Part shown: piece after piece, positions 55,392 through 64,000 of the stretch | Layout of the letters: each line of letters starts with the position of its first letter | Numbering within the stretch: the first letter of the stretch is position 1 | Assembly (NCBI GenBank): GCA_002713365.1 | Contig: PASR01000011.1 | Location: 406,110 to 470,109 of the forward strand | Direction: 5' to 3' | Length of the DNA: 64,000 nucleotides | Source of the DNA: Rhodospirillaceae bacterium | GTDB lineage: Bacteria > Pseudomonadota > Alphaproteobacteria > UBA6615 | Made by a program: the position numbers and the translations under genes | The notes under the pieces: model-generated | Told to the model about the DNA's origin: nothing | What the model saw: the letters and a program-made list of their open reading frames with translations, nothing else | The model's database searches: none

Positions 55392-55772
55392 ATTAAATTA
55401 AACAGTAACCAAGAAAATATTCGGGCGCCATCGATTGAAGGTTATGGTAATGGAAAGTTTTATGTAAATGGAACCGCTTATGACGGTTCACTGTTAATTT
55501 TGCCGAATAAAGTTATTAGCTGGCCTGTGCGAGAGTTTTCAGAGATTAATGGGAGTACATTACTCCCTCATATTAATACTAATATTAATGTAGACTTATT
55601 ATTGCTGGGTTGTGGAACTAGTATGTGGCAACTTTCCAAGTCTTTGAAAAAATCATTAGATGAAATTGAGATTACTGTAGAAGCTATGTCAACTGGTGCT
55701 GCAGTTAGGACTTATAATGTATTGACTGGGGAAAAACGTCGGGTTGCTGCGGCACTTATTTCTGTTGAGTAG
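55392..55772 (+). CDS. Mth938-domain (DUF498) protein with probable ATT start
   Basis: This protein matches the Mth938/NDUFAF3-like family found after secDF in alphaproteobacteria. The core starts EGYGNGKFYVNGTAYDGSLL and continues with WPV, LLLLGCGTSMWQLSKSL and MSTGAAVRTYNVLTGEKRRVAAALI. The frame is open from 55389 but has no ATG, GTG or TTG before the core; the first TTG (55500) would remove it. ATT at 55392 is eight bases after AGGA (55380-55383), so an ATT start, known from infC, giving 126 aa is the best choice. The family helps complex I assembly in mitochondria; a similar role here is inferred. Confidence 0.72.
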   Translation: MKLNSNQENIRAPSIEGYGNGKFYVNGTAYDGSLLILPNKVISWPVREFSEINGSTLLPHINTNINVDLLLLGCGTSMWQLSKSLKKSLDEIEITVEAMSTGAAVRTYNVLTGEKRRVAAALISVE

Positions 55773-55812
55773 AAGGATACATAATTCAAATATAAATATT
55801 TATAAAAATAAA

Positions 55813-55834
55813 AACGGGGCCAATAGGCCCCGTT
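55813..55834 (-). terminator. Terminator between convergent genes
   Basis: AACGGGGCC (55813-55821) and GGCCCCGTT (55826-55834) form a 9-bp G+C-rich stem with a four-base loop. On the minus strand the stem is followed by TTTATTTTTA, so it should end the membrane-protein transcript coming from 56360. It may also slow plus-strand transcription from the Mth938-like gene. Confidence 0.82.
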
Positions 55835-55856
55835 AGTATATTACTAAAATATAATT

Positions 55857-56360
55857 TTAGAATGGTGGATTCTGATATGCTACCATACCGTATAGCATAG
55901 GAATGGATAGAAGCGTATTTGTCCTCGAGAAAAGCATTGCTTTTCTGGCTGATTTTGGCTTCAGAGTATCATCTGATACTTCTATTAACCCCAAGGCAAC
56001 TTTTTGATTTGGCCATATTACAAACCATACATTAAATGCCATAATTAAACCGAACCACATTGCTATACCAAGTAAAACGGTTTCAGGGCTACTAGCTCCA
56101 TTTAAGCCTATAGAAAGTGCTTCTCCTATATAACCTTCCATCCATGCAAGGATTAGTCCGAAAAGTACGGTTGAGGCTGCACTCCAACGAAACCAGAATA
56201 ATACTGCTGGTGCAATATGCTTTCCTACAGCTGGTTTCAATTCATCAGGAATTTTTGGCATTGTTGGAACCTGTACAAAGTTTAGGTACCACAAGAGTCC
56301 TATCCACATAACGCCACTGAGGACGTGGAACCATCGAATTAAATGTTCAGCGAATTCCAT
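55857..56360 (-). CDS. Urate hydroxylase PuuD-like membrane protein (short form)
   Basis: This 167-aa protein has about four to five membrane helices. It resembles the membrane domain of bacterial urate hydroxylase PuuD, with HLIRWFHVLSGVMWIGLLWYLNF... where only the first 20 residues of that block (about 6-25) need to match, and NVWFVIWPNQKVALG near residue 110. Full PuuD has an extra C-terminal cytochrome c domain, missing here, so urate oxidation is uncertain. A small peptide gene lies just upstream on the same strand. Confidence 0.68.
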   Translation of the reverse strand: MEFAEHLIRWFHVLSGVMWIGLLWYLNFVQVPTMPKIPDELKPAVGKHIAPAVLFWFRWSAASTVLFGLILAWMEGYIGEALSIGLNGASSPETVLLGIAMWFGLIMAFNVWFVIWPNQKVALGLIEVSDDTLKPKSARKAMLFSRTNTLLSIPMLYGMVAYQNPPF

Positions 56361-56378
56361 TTTAATATCCTCTACTGT

Positions 56379-56474
56379 TTAAGAACCGATTGCTACAGCT
56401 ACTATAACCATAAGTACGGTCATAACTACGCCAAGAGCAACAGTTTTGTGTAATGATTCTAAAGGGTTTTTCAT
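56379..56474 (-). CDS. 31-aa single-helix membrane peptide
   Basis: This short gene has ATG at 56474 and TAA at 56379-56381, with a strong GGGAGG site (56483-56488) eight bases upstream. It encodes 31 aa. A polar start (MKNPLESLHK) is followed by one hydrophobic helix of about 19 residues and a Gly-Ser end. It lies 18 nt upstream of the PuuD-like gene on the same strand, so they are probably co-expressed. It may be a small subunit of the membrane protein. No known family can be named. Confidence 0.68.
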   Translation of the reverse strand: MKNPLESLHKTVALGVVMTVLMVIVAVAIGS

Positions 56475-56611
56475 ATTTGGGCCCTCCCGTTAATAAAACC
56501 GAATCAAAGTATAGCAAATATATACATTTGGTCCTACGATTACATTCTTAAATTTTGTTTTATTTTTAAATAAAACCTTATAATGTTAGTTTAGATATGA
56601 GTAAATGCTAG

Positions 56612-57442
56612 ATGGTTCAATCATATTGCGCAAACGAATTAAGATCAAATGACTATGAACGCTATTTATCAGCACTTTTCATTCCAAATCATCATCGTGA
56701 GGCCGTATTTACTATATATGCCTTTAATTCAGAAGTATCACGTACCAGAGAAATGGTTAGTGAATCTATATTGGGAGAAATTCGTTTACAGTGGTGGCGA
56801 GAAGCTATTCAAAAAATATATCAAAATGAGATTGTAGAGCATCCTATTCTTGAGAGTTTAAGAAAAACTTTGGGTGATTATGACTTACCCATAGATTTTT
56901 TTGAGGATTTACTTGATGCAAGGTTAAGTGATTTTAAAAAGACACCTTCTGAAGATATGGAAGGCTTGATAGACTATGCAAGGAGTACTTCAGGCACGCT
57001 GGGCATGATGGTTATGAAATTACTCGGCTTTAATGACACGGTAAGTATAAGGGTGGCTAGCTTAGTGAGTACTGCTTGGGCATTAATTGGTTTAATACGA
57101 GCAATTCACTTTCATGCCAAAAGCGAAAGAATATATTTACCAAGAGAATTATTGATCAAAAACAATGTTGACAATATTTCTATACTTAGTTTTCAATCAT
57201 CTCCGCAGTTAAGTTTGATAGTAAACGAGGTGATTGATAATGCGCGTGCTTTATTAACTGAAGCTCGTTCTCTAAGAAATGAGGTGCCGCGACCAGCCCG
57301 CAGGGGGCTTTTGTTAGGTCCGCTTGCTGATTGCTATATAAGAGACATTATACGTGCCAACTATGACCCATTTTCATTAAGAAAATTAGGATTAACACTC
57401 CCGTCCAGATTGATTTTAGCCTCCATAAAAGGACGATACTGA
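56612..57442 (+). CDS. NDUFAF6-like squalene/phytoene synthase-family protein
   Basis: This 276-aa protein has the squalene/phytoene synthase fold but not its Asp-rich motifs. Where catalytic members have DDxxD, it reads YAFNSEVSRTREMVSE, and the next block is IRLQWWREAIQKIY (about 57-70). This pattern is that of NDUFAF6, the mitochondrial complex I assembly factor, and not of prenyl synthases. Loss of the metal-binding Asp residues makes terpene synthesis unlikely. The gene lies between the secDF group and trmFO, as in other alphaproteobacteria. Its role in respiratory complex I assembly is inferred. Confidence 0.78.
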   Translation: MVQSYCANELRSNDYERYLSALFIPNHHREAVFTIYAFNSEVSRTREMVSESILGEIRLQWWREAIQKIYQNEIVEHPILESLRKTLGDYDLPIDFFEDLLDARLSDFKKTPSEDMEGLIDYARSTSGTLGMMVMKLLGFNDTVSIRVASLVSTAWALIGLIRAIHFHAKSERIYLPRELLIKNNVDNISILSFQSSPQLSLIVNEVIDNARALLTEARSLRNEVPRPARRGLLLGPLADCYIRDIIRANYDPFSLRKLGLTLPSRLILASIKGRY

Positions 57443-57513
57443 ATTATTTAGTTCATAGATAAAGATATTAAATTATAATTTTATTAATATACCTTTGAGT
57501 ATATATGCAGGCA

Positions 57514-58899
57514 TTAATTCAAAAAATTTTGGTAAGTAGTTTTCCACAAGCCTAAATCAAAAAGTGCTCGCTCCGAAATTAATTTTCTTTTTTCTTTTTT
57601 TCGTAATTTTTTAGGTATATTGGTTAAACTATTTTCATTAGCAGCTGGTAATAAACCAAAGTTTATATTCATAGGTTGAAATGTTTCTGCTTTTGCTCCC
57701 TCAGTGATATATGATAAAAGAGCGCCGTGAGCAGTAGTCTCTGGCGGTCTTATAGACTTTAAATCAAATGACTTATTTAATTTTTCAGCAGCAGCAAATT
57801 TACCTGCTAGTAAACCTATAGCAGAGCTTTCAACATATCCTTCAACACCTGTTATCTGACCTGCAAAACGAAAACGTGGTGATTTTTTTAATCTTAATGT
57901 GCTATCAAGCAACCTTGGGCTATTTATAAAGGTATTTCTATGAATTCCTCCTAAACGAGAAAATTCAGCATTATTTAAACCAGGTATTGTTCGAAAAATA
58001 GTTTCTTGGGCGCCATATTTTAATTTGGTTTGAAAACCAACCATATTATAGAGGGTTCCTAGAGCATTATCCTGTCGCAGCTGGACCACGGCATGCGAGC
58101 GTTTTCCTGTATTGGGGTTAGTTAATCCTATTGGTTTCATAGGGCCAAAACGTAAAGTTTCACGGCCACGTTCAGCCATTACTTCTATTGGTAAACATCC
58201 TTCGAAATAAGGTGTTGATTTTTCCCAATCCTTGAAATCGACTTTATCTCCTTGTATCAGATTATCAATAAATCCCTCAAATTGTTCCTTGCTAAGCGGA
58301 CAGTTAATATAGTCTTTTCCATTTCCACCAGGACCAGCTTTATCATATCTTGATTGATACCAGGCTATATCGAAGTCGATCGAATTAATCTGAATTATGG
58401 GCGCAATCGCATCAAAAAAAGCAAGGTTCTTTTCTCCTGTTAGTTTAATGATTTCATCGGTTAATGCTGGAGAGGTGAGTGGGCCCGTTGCAATAATAAC
58501 TTGTTCCCAATCATCTGGAAGAGTGGTGATTTCATTATAGTCTAAAGTAACCATTGGATGATTTATTAGTGTCTTAGAAACCTGTTGAGAAAAATCGTCT
58601 CGATCAACGGCCAGTGCACCGCCTGCTGGAACTTTATTTGAATCAGCCGATAGCATTATTAACGAGTTTAAACGTCTCATCTCTTCGTGCAATAAACCAA
58701 CAGCATTGAAATATGTATCATCTGATCTAAATGAATTGGAACAAACGAGCTCAGCTAGATTGCTGCTTTTATGTGCTTGAGTATTTCTGTTAGGGCGCAT
58801 TTCATGCAAAACTACATGAATTCCAGATTCCGCTAGTTGCCAGGCTGCTTCAGAACCAGCTAAGCCTCCTCCGATAATATGTATGGGATTAATTTTCAT
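57514..58899 (-). CDS. trmFO: Folate-dependent tRNA (uracil-54) methyltransferase
   Basis: This 461-aa flavoprotein methylates U54 of tRNA using methylene-tetrahydrofolate and NAD(P)H. The N-terminal FAD-binding loop is [19 protein letters not shown] (about residues 8-26 hold GGGLAGSEA), then [19 protein letters not shown] with the catalytic Cys region, and [17 protein letters not shown] near the end. The C-terminus is basic. The length is usual for the family. It is convergent with the NDUFAF6-like gene. Confidence 0.94.
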   Translation of the reverse strand: MKINPIHIIGGGLAGSEAAWQLAESGIHVVLHEMRPNRNTQAHKSSNLAELVCSNSFRSDDTYFNAVGLLHEEMRRLNSLIMLSADSNKVPAGGALAVDRDDFSQQVSKTLINHPMVTLDYNEITTLPDDWEQVIIATGPLTSPALTDEIIKLTGEKNLAFFDAIAPIIQINSIDFDIAWYQSRYDKAGPGGNGKDYINCPLSKEQFEGFIDNLIQGDKVDFKDWEKSTPYFEGCLPIEVMAERGRETLRFGPMKPIGLTNPNTGKRSHAVVQLRQDNALGTLYNMVGFQTKLKYGAQETIFRTIPGLNNAEFSRLGGIHRNTFINSPRLLDSTLRLKKSPRFRFAGQITGVEGYVESSAIGLLAGKFAAAEKLNKSFDLKSIRPPETTAHGALLSYITEGAKAETFQPMNINFGLLPAANENSLTNIPKKLRKKEKRKLISERALFDLGLWKTTYQNFLN

Positions 58900-59053
58900 T
58901 TCGTGTATTTACTTATTTTTACTTAATATAAAAACCCTACTGATTATAAATTTTAAAATATAGCACTTAGTTTAATAGAAAATTAAATAATCAGTTAGAC
59001 AAAACAATTAACTGGAATAAACTATAGTCCTGATATTTCTAAGGTAGCGCGAT

Positions 59054-60562
59054 ATGGTTAAAAGATATGCAGACGATGAAAGATTTTCTCTCGGACTTCG
59101 TGACGGTGAGAAGTATATTAATGGTCTCAAAAATGATGGAAGAAGTGTTTTTATTGATGGAGAAAAAGTAGATGATGTAACGGTTCATCCAGCTTTTTAT
59201 CAAGCTGTTAGGTCCATTGCAAATTTATATGATATATCAAGTAATCCTGCTAATAGGGAATTAATGACCTTTAAGTCTCCCAACACTGACTTACCCGTTA
59301 ATAAAATATGGATGGTCCCTAAATCCAAAGAAGACCTGGAGGAAAGAAGGGCAGCAATAGAATGTTGGGCTGAGGCCACATTTGGTTTAATGGGACGTAC
59401 TCCAGATCATGTGGCTGGCTTCTTTGTTGGTTGGGCAGCTGGATTAGATGTTTTTGATCGAAATATAAATATGCGCAGGTCAAAAAATTTATTAAATTTT
59501 TTTAATTATCTCCGTGATTATGATCTTTTTATAACTTATACAATTGTTCCGCCCCAGGTTGATCGTTCTAAACCAATGCATGGACAGAATCCCTCTGATT
59601 TATATGCAGGTGTAATAGATGAATGCGATGACGGAGTAATTATTCACGGGGCCCAGATGCTTGGAACTGCTACGGCCCTTTCAGATTATTTATGTCTTAG
59701 TCAAATAACACCGCTTAAAAAAGGAGATGAGAATCACGCCGTAAATGTTGTTGTAGCTTGTAATGCTCCGGGTGTTCGCATTTATTCAAGGCGATCATAT
59801 GCTGCTGCGGCTAGTAGTGTTTATGATTATCCTTTGTCTTCTAGGTTTGATGAAACAGATTCTCTTGTAGTATTTGATAAAGTATTTATTCCCTGGGAAC
59901 AGGTGTTTGTTTATAAAGACCTAGAAATCTGCAGAGATCAGTGGTGGGATACAGGCGCCCACGCCTTCGGCAATCATCAAGCTCAAATACGTCTTTGTGT
60001 TAAGCTAAAGCTTTTGATGGGGTTGGCTAAACGCGTGGTCCAGATGAACGGTATTGAAAATATACCATCTGTGCAAACCCTTTTAGGTGATATGGCAAGC
60101 TATGCTGCTATGCTCGAGGGGCTTTTGGATGCACAAATTGCAACTTGTACTAGTAATTCTGATGGTGTTGTAGAGCCAGGAAGGCAGGCATTATATGCGT
60201 CTATAGTTTTACAAACAGAGGCTTATCCTAAAATGTTAGATTGGATTAGGGAGTTATGTGGAGGGGGTATAATACAACTACCTTCAAGTGCCCAAGATTT
60301 ATTAAACCCTAATATTAGAGCTGATATTGACCGTTATATTCAATCTCCAGATTATAGTGGCGAAGAAAGAGTAAAATTAATGAAGCTTATCTGGGATCTT
60401 GTGGGTTCAGAATTTGCTGGTCGCCACGAACAATATGAAAAATTTTATGCTGGACCACCATTTGTAGTTAAATCTCGTATGTATAAAGAATATGACTTTG
60501 AAAAAAGTGAATATTTGGTTGATTCGGCTTTATCTGGTTATAATTTAAAGGGACGTCTATAG
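59054..60562 (+). CDS. 4-hydroxyphenylacetate 3-monooxygenase-like (HpaB family)
   Basis: This 502-aa protein matches the oxygenase component of two-component flavin monooxygenases such as HpaB, which take reduced FAD from a separate reductase and hydroxylate aromatics. Family marks are DGRSVFIDGEKV at the start (about 28-39), the HGAQMLGTATALSDY block, and VFIPWEQVFVY near residue 283. Length is normal. No hpaC reductase gene is near, so it uses a reductase coded elsewhere. AAGG (59041-59044) is nine bases before the ATG. The aromatic substrate is unknown. Confidence 0.87.
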   Translation: MVKRYADDERFSLGLRDGEKYINGLKNDGRSVFIDGEKVDDVTVHPAFYQAVRSIANLYDISSNPANRELMTFKSPNTDLPVNKIWMVPKSKEDLEERRAAIECWAEATFGLMGRTPDHVAGFFVGWAAGLDVFDRNINMRRSKNLLNFFNYLRDYDLFITYTIVPPQVDRSKPMHGQNPSDLYAGVIDECDDGVIIHGAQMLGTATALSDYLCLSQITPLKKGDENHAVNVVVACNAPGVRIYSRRSYAAAASSVYDYPLSSRFDETDSLVVFDKVFIPWEQVFVYKDLEICRDQWWDTGAHAFGNHQAQIRLCVKLKLLMGLAKRVVQMNGIENIPSVQTLLGDMASYAAMLEGLLDAQIATCTSNSDGVVEPGRQALYASIVLQTEAYPKMLDWIRELCGGGIIQLPSSAQDLLNPNIRADIDRYIQSPDYSGEERVKLMKLIWDLVGSEFAGRHEQYEKFYAGPPFVVKSRMYKEYDFEKSEYLVDSALSGYNLKGRL

Positions 60563-60581
60563 CTTAGATAAAATATAATGT

Positions 60582-63413
60582 TTATATTGTAAGGTAAGAC
60601 TTTAGATAATTACCGGTGAAACTAGCTTCATACTGAGAAACTTTTTCTGGAGTACCTGAGACAATTATTTTGCCACCTTTGTTACCACCTTCAGGGCCTA
60701 GGTCTATAATCCAATCAGCAGTCTTAATAACTTCCATGTTATGCTCAATAACTATGACGGTATTTCCTTGATTAACTAATTCTTGCAATACGTCTAGTAG
60801 CTTTCTTACGTCATCATAATGTAGACCAGTAGTTGGTTCATCTAGTATGTAAAGTGTTTTTCCGGTAGCTCTTCTAGCTAACTCTTTTGCTAGTTTAACA
60901 CGTTGGGCTTCACCTCCAGATAAAGTTGTGGCTCGTTGTCCAATCTTTACATAGTCAAGACCCACACGCGAGAGAGCATCAAGTTTATTACAAATTGATG
61001 GTACGGCCTTAAAAAAATTTCGGCCTTCTTCAACAGTCATATCTAGTACATCAGAAATTGATTTATTTCGGAATAAAATTTCAAGTGTTTCTCTGTTATA
61101 ACGTCTTCCCTTACACATTTCACACTCTACATATACGTCTGGAAGAAAATGCATTTCTATTTTAATTACTCCGTCTCCTTGACAGGCTTCGCAACGACCA
61201 CCTTTGACATTGAATGAAAATCTACCTGGTTTATATCCCCTGGCTTTAGACTCTGGTAGATTGCTGTACCAGTCTCTAATGGGTGAAAAGGCTCCTGTAT
61301 ATGTTGCTGGGTTAGACCTTGGAGTCCTACCAATTGGAGACTGGTTTATGTCTATTACTTTATCCAGAAACTCCAGTCCTTCTATATGTTTGAAGGGGCC
61401 AGGATTAGTTCGGGCTTTCATTAATTGTCGAGCAACGATACGAAACAGGGTGTCTATTATTAGTGATGATTTGCCACTTCCTGAAACGCCTGTAATACAA
61501 CTAAATGTTCCTAAAGGTATTGATGCGTCGACTTTTTGTAGATTATTAGCTGAAGCCTCAAACAGCTTAAGTGTTTGGTTTTTTTTACCTTTTCTTCGTA
61601 TTTTAGGGACAGGAATATATTTTATGCCTGTAAGATATTGTGCAGTTAAGCTTTTTTTAGTTTGTTGTTTAATTTTTTTTGGTGAACCTGATGCAACCAC
61701 TTCGCCGCCATGAATTCCGGCCCCTGGGCCCATATCAATAATATAGTCGGCATTTAAAATTGCTTCTTCATCATGTTCAACAACTATAACCGTGTTGCCT
61801 AGGTCACGTAGTCTTTTTAAGGTTTCTAGTAGCCGTGTATTATCTCTTTGATGTAAACCGATTGATGGTTCATCTAATACGTATAGAACGCCTGTAAGAC
61901 CTGAGCCAATTTGTGATGCCAAACGAATTCTTTGGCTTTCACCGCCAGAAAGTGTTCCTGCGGAACGGTCAAGAGTTAAATATTCAAGTCCTACATCGTT
62001 AAGAAAAGTTAACCTTTCATTTACTTCCCGTAAAATACGTTTAGCTATTTCATTTTCTTTATTAGTTAATATTGATGGAAGTTGTTTGAACCAGTCTGCG
62101 GCAGTAGTTATTGACATTTCTGTAATTTGACTAATATGCAAATTACTTATTTTTACAGCTAAAGCTTCAGTATTCAAACGTGCTCCCCCGCAAATATCGC
62201 AAGTTAAAGAGGTTTGAAATTTTGCTATTTCTTCGCGTATTATTGGACTATCTGTTTCGCTAAATCGTCTTTCTAAATTATTTATGATGCCTTCAAATGG
62301 CTTATTGGTTTGATAAGACTTTAGGCCATCATCATAATTAATTTTTATTGATGTTGTTCCTGATCCATATAAAATTATCTGTTGAACTTTCTTTCCTAGT
62401 TTACTCCATGGGAGGTCAGGAGATTTTTTATAGTGATCAGCTAGTGCTTTAAGCGCCTGTTGATAATATGGGCTGGCTGTTTCAGCCCAAGGTGCTATAG
62501 CTCCTTGACTTAGACTTATATCTTTATCTGGAACCACTAAATCTGGATCTAAAACAAGTTTTGTACCTAGACCATCGCAACTTTTACAGGCGCCATACGG
62601 ATTATTGAAAGAAAAGAGACGTGGTTCTATTTCTTCAATGGTAAACCCAGAGACCGGACAGGAGAATTTGGCAGAAAATATAGTTTGTTCACTAGTGTCT
62701 GCATTTTCAGCAAAGACTAATCCATCCGATAGATCGAGTGCAGTTTCTATCGAGTCAGCTAGGCGTGCTTCGAGACCTGATCTGATAACTACCCGGTCAA
62801 CTATAACCTCTATATCGTGCCAGAGATTTTTTTCAAGGCTAGGAACATTATCAATATCGTATACCTCACCATCTACTTTGATACGCTGAAAGCCGCGTTT
62901 TTGTAGTTCTAATATCTCACGGCGATATTCGCCTTTACGTCTTCTTACTATTGGAGCCAATATGTATAAACGTGTCCCTTCTTTCATTTCCATCATTCCA
63001 TCAACCATCTGGCTTACTGTTTGGGCTTCAATTGGTAGGCCAGTTTCTGGTGAATATGGAATTCCTATACGTGCATATAAAAGTCGGAGGTAGTCGTAAA
63101 TTTCTGTAACTGTACCTACTGTTGAGCGTGGATTACGACTTGTCGTTTTTTGTTCTATTGATATAGCTGGTGATAAGCCTTCTATAGAATCAACATTAGG
63201 TTTTTGCATCAGCTCTAGGAATTGTCGCGCGTAAGCAGATAGGCTTTCGACGTAACGTCTTTGTCCTTCAGCGTAAATAGTATCAAAAGCTAACGAAGAT
63301 TTACCCGATCCTGATAGCCCCGTAATAACAATTAACTTGTCTCTGGGTAAATCAATATCCACATTCCTTAGATTATGTTCTCGTGCTCCACGCACGATTA
63401 TATTTTTAATCAT
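60582..63413 (-). CDS. uvrA: Excinuclease ABC subunit A
   Basis: This 943-aa protein detects DNA damage in nucleotide excision repair. It has two ABC ATPase halves. The first carries [16 protein letters not shown] near residue 31 and [16 protein letters not shown]; the second carries [16 protein letters not shown] and [17 protein letters not shown]. Zinc-finger pairs are visible as CDICGG and CEACQGDG with CEMCKG. Length and order match the bacterial enzyme. It is divergent from ssb across a 245-nt region with two dyads. Confidence 0.97.
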   Translation of the reverse strand: MIKNIIVRGAREHNLRNVDIDLPRDKLIVITGLSGSGKSSLAFDTIYAEGQRRYVESLSAYARQFLELMQKPNVDSIEGLSPAISIEQKTTSRNPRSTVGTVTEIYDYLRLLYARIGIPYSPETGLPIEAQTVSQMVDGMMEMKEGTRLYILAPIVRRRKGEYRREILELQKRGFQRIKVDGEVYDIDNVPSLEKNLWHDIEVIVDRVVIRSGLEARLADSIETALDLSDGLVFAENADTSEQTIFSAKFSCPVSGFTIEEIEPRLFSFNNPYGACKSCDGLGTKLVLDPDLVVPDKDISLSQGAIAPWAETASPYYQQALKALADHYKKSPDLPWSKLGKKVQQIILYGSGTTSIKINYDDGLKSYQTNKPFEGIINNLERRFSETDSPIIREEIAKFQTSLTCDICGGARLNTEALAVKISNLHISQITEMSITTAADWFKQLPSILTNKENEIAKRILREVNERLTFLNDVGLEYLTLDRSAGTLSGGESQRIRLASQIGSGLTGVLYVLDEPSIGLHQRDNTRLLETLKRLRDLGNTVIVVEHDEEAILNADYIIDMGPGAGIHGGEVVASGSPKKIKQQTKKSLTAQYLTGIKYIPVPKIRRKGKKNQTLKLFEASANNLQKVDASIPLGTFSCITGVSGSGKSSLIIDTLFRIVARQLMKARTNPGPFKHIEGLEFLDKVIDINQSPIGRTPRSNPATYTGAFSPIRDWYSNLPESKARGYKPGRFSFNVKGGRCEACQGDGVIKIEMHFLPDVYVECEMCKGRRYNRETLEILFRNKSISDVLDMTVEEGRNFFKAVPSICNKLDALSRVGLDYVKIGQRATTLSGGEAQRVKLAKELARRATGKTLYILDEPTTGLHYDDVRKLLDVLQELVNQGNTVIVIEHNMEVIKTADWIIDLGPEGGNKGGKIIVSGTPEKVSQYEASFTGNYLKSYLTI

Positions 63414-63510
63414 TTATCTATAATCTTTTGTCAAACCCAAGTGAGTTGCTAGCAGATGTTGATGTCAAAAAATATTAAATTTTACTTTAGCGTAATGAGA
63501 CTAAGCAGAG

Positions 63511-63536
63511 TTCTTGTAAAGAGAATAATACAAGAA
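63511..63536 (+). promoter_or_regulatory. 8-bp dyad in the uvrA/ssb region
   Basis: TTCTTGTA (63511-63518) and TACAAGAA (63529-63536) form a perfect 8-bp inverted repeat with a ten-base spacer. It overlaps the -35 and spacer of the candidate ssb promoter. It is placed as a repressor site would be, and the location between two DNA-repair genes makes a LexA-type site plausible, though the sequence is not the GTTC-N7-GTTC form usual in Alphaproteobacteria. Confidence 0.5.
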
Positions 63537-63543
63537 ATATAAT
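63514..63543 (+). promoter_or_regulatory. Candidate sigma70 promoter of ssb
   Basis: TTGTAA at 63514-63519 and TATAAT at 63538-63543 are 18 bases apart. The -10 box is perfect. Transcription would start near 63550, about 108 nt before the ssb ATG. The dyad at 63511-63536 covers most of it. Confidence 0.5.
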
Positions 63544-63557
63544 GTATATATGTGGAC

Positions 63558-63572
63558 AAGTTGTGACAACTT
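63558..63572 (+). promoter_or_regulatory. 15-bp palindrome AAGTTGTGACAACTT
   Basis: Two 6-bp arms (63558-63563, 63567-63572) are perfect reverse complements around TGA. It lies just downstream of the predicted ssb transcription start. A transcription-factor site is possible. It does not look like a terminator. Confidence 0.4.
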
Positions 63573-63658
63573 TCCTTGTTAGAAGTTGGTTCTGCATGTA
63601 AATTTAGAAGATACTCAAAGAGATTTACTCATTATTCCAAAGGTCGGGAGAAATATTA

Positions 63659-64000
63659 ATGGCAGGAAGTGTTAATAAGGTTATTCTGGTGGGGAATTTG
63701 GGAAGAGACCCAGAAGTGCGCTCTATGAATTCAGGAGATAAGGTCTGTAACTTATCAGTAGCAACATCCGAATCATGGAATGATAAAAACACAGGTGAAC
63801 GACAAGAGCGTACGGAATGGCACCGAGTAGTTATTTTTGACCAAAGATTGATAGATGTTTGCGAAAAATATGTAAAAAAAGGGTCTAAGCTTTATATTGA
63901 AGGTCAACTACAAACCCGAAAATGGACAGATCAGCAAGGTATAGAGAAATACTCCACTGAAGTTGTACTACAACGTTTTAGAGGAGAGTTAACGATGCTA
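63659..64000 (+). CDS. ssb: Single-stranded DNA-binding protein (partial)
   Basis: The first 114 codons of SSB are present, and the gene runs off the right edge. The OB-fold is complete, starting [20 protein letters not shown] and including [12 protein letters not shown] and [19 protein letters not shown]. The acidic C-terminal tip that recruits repair proteins lies outside the window. SSB coats single-stranded DNA in replication and repair. GGGAG (63646-63650) is eight bases before the ATG. It is divergent from uvrA, as in many proteobacteria. Confidence 0.96.
   Translation, partial: MAGSVNKVILVGNLGRDPEVRSMNSGDKVCNLSVATSESWNDKNTGERQERTEWHRVVIFDQRLIDVCEKYVKKGSKLYIEGQLQTRKWTDQQGIEKYSTEVVLQRFRGELTML

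Noticed and set aside
55500-55772. Mth938-like gene starting at TTG 55500
   Set aside because: This start would remove the conserved GYGNGKFYVNG strand, which is in the same open frame upstream.
63414-63658. Canonical alphaproteobacterial SOS box GTTC-N7-GTTC
   Set aside because: GTTC at 63510 is followed after seven bases by GAGA, not GTTC; the match is too poor. The dyads are reported separately.
1-64000. Genome-wide reassignment of TGA to a sense codon
   Set aside because: Many genes here end properly with TGA, several of them overlapping the next start, and Trp is encoded by TGG throughout.
1-64000. Mobile elements, CRISPR arrays, prophage
   Set aside because: No transposase, integrase, direct-repeat array or phage structural gene was seen; the tRNA genes at 25.5-25.7 kb are not flanked by an integrase.

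Overview
The window is a gene-dense, AT-rich bacterial chromosome segment that looks alphaproteobacterial. PopZ (32176-32682), an essentially alphaproteobacterial protein, sits in the order PIMT-like/tolC/popZ/valS. A long housekeeping run also follows alphaproteobacterial order: xthA-erpA / dgt-argS-SPOR-nagZ-M50-scpA-scpB-tatABC-serS-surE-pcm-nlpD-like / yajC-secD-secF-Mth938-like / NDUFAF6-like / trmFO / uvrA-ssb. The low G+C, tight spacing and the mix of TRAP, DMT, luciferase-like and amidohydrolase genes suggest an uncultured marine, partly streamlined lineage. That placement is an inference. No insertion sequence, prophage, CRISPR array or rRNA was seen, and no stretch over about 300 bases lacks a gene.

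Region 1 (1-29.7 kb) is an accessory and catabolic half made of short operons on both strands. From the left edge on the minus strand: a luciferase-like oxidoreductase, a thiolase-fold protein that lacks the usual Cys, a DUF35 zinc-ribbon partner and a cut-off CoA-transferase subunit, which looks like an acyl-CoA side-chain degradation module. Next come an alpha/beta hydrolase, a sulfur amino-acid group (cysK-like, sseA, metC), a DUF3105 exported protein and malonyl-CoA decarboxylase. After these are scattered SDRs, MDR-family reductases, three DMT exporters (one split by an in-frame TGA), a LigI-like lactonase, an HMGL-family lyase, a NIPSNAP protein, a complete TRAP uptake operon, tRNA-Asn and tRNA-Cys, a cyclase, an MFS transporter and a CocE-type hydrolase. 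The theme is uptake and breakdown of organic acids and small aromatic or amide compounds.

Region 2 (29.9-64 kb) is mainly core: TolC efflux/secretion, PopZ polarity, valS, ilvD (with a damaged or non-standard 5' end), DNA repair (xthA, uvrA), Fe-S delivery (erpA), dNTP control (dgt), tRNA charging (argS, serS, valS), cell-wall recycling and division (nagZ, SPOR, LysM/LytM), chromosome segregation (scpAB), Tat and Sec export, a probable complex I assembly factor, tRNA methylation (trmFO) and the start of ssb. An HpaB-type flavin monooxygenase sits between trmFO and uvrA.

Points that stand out: two otherwise intact genes each interrupted by an in-frame TGA (DMT transporter, ilvD leader); a probable ATT start for the Mth938-like gene; an uncalled 31-aa membrane peptide gene at 56379-56474; a perfect 19-bp hairpin between dctP and dctQ; and two dyads in the uvrA/ssb divergent promoter that do not match the usual alphaproteobacterial SOS box.
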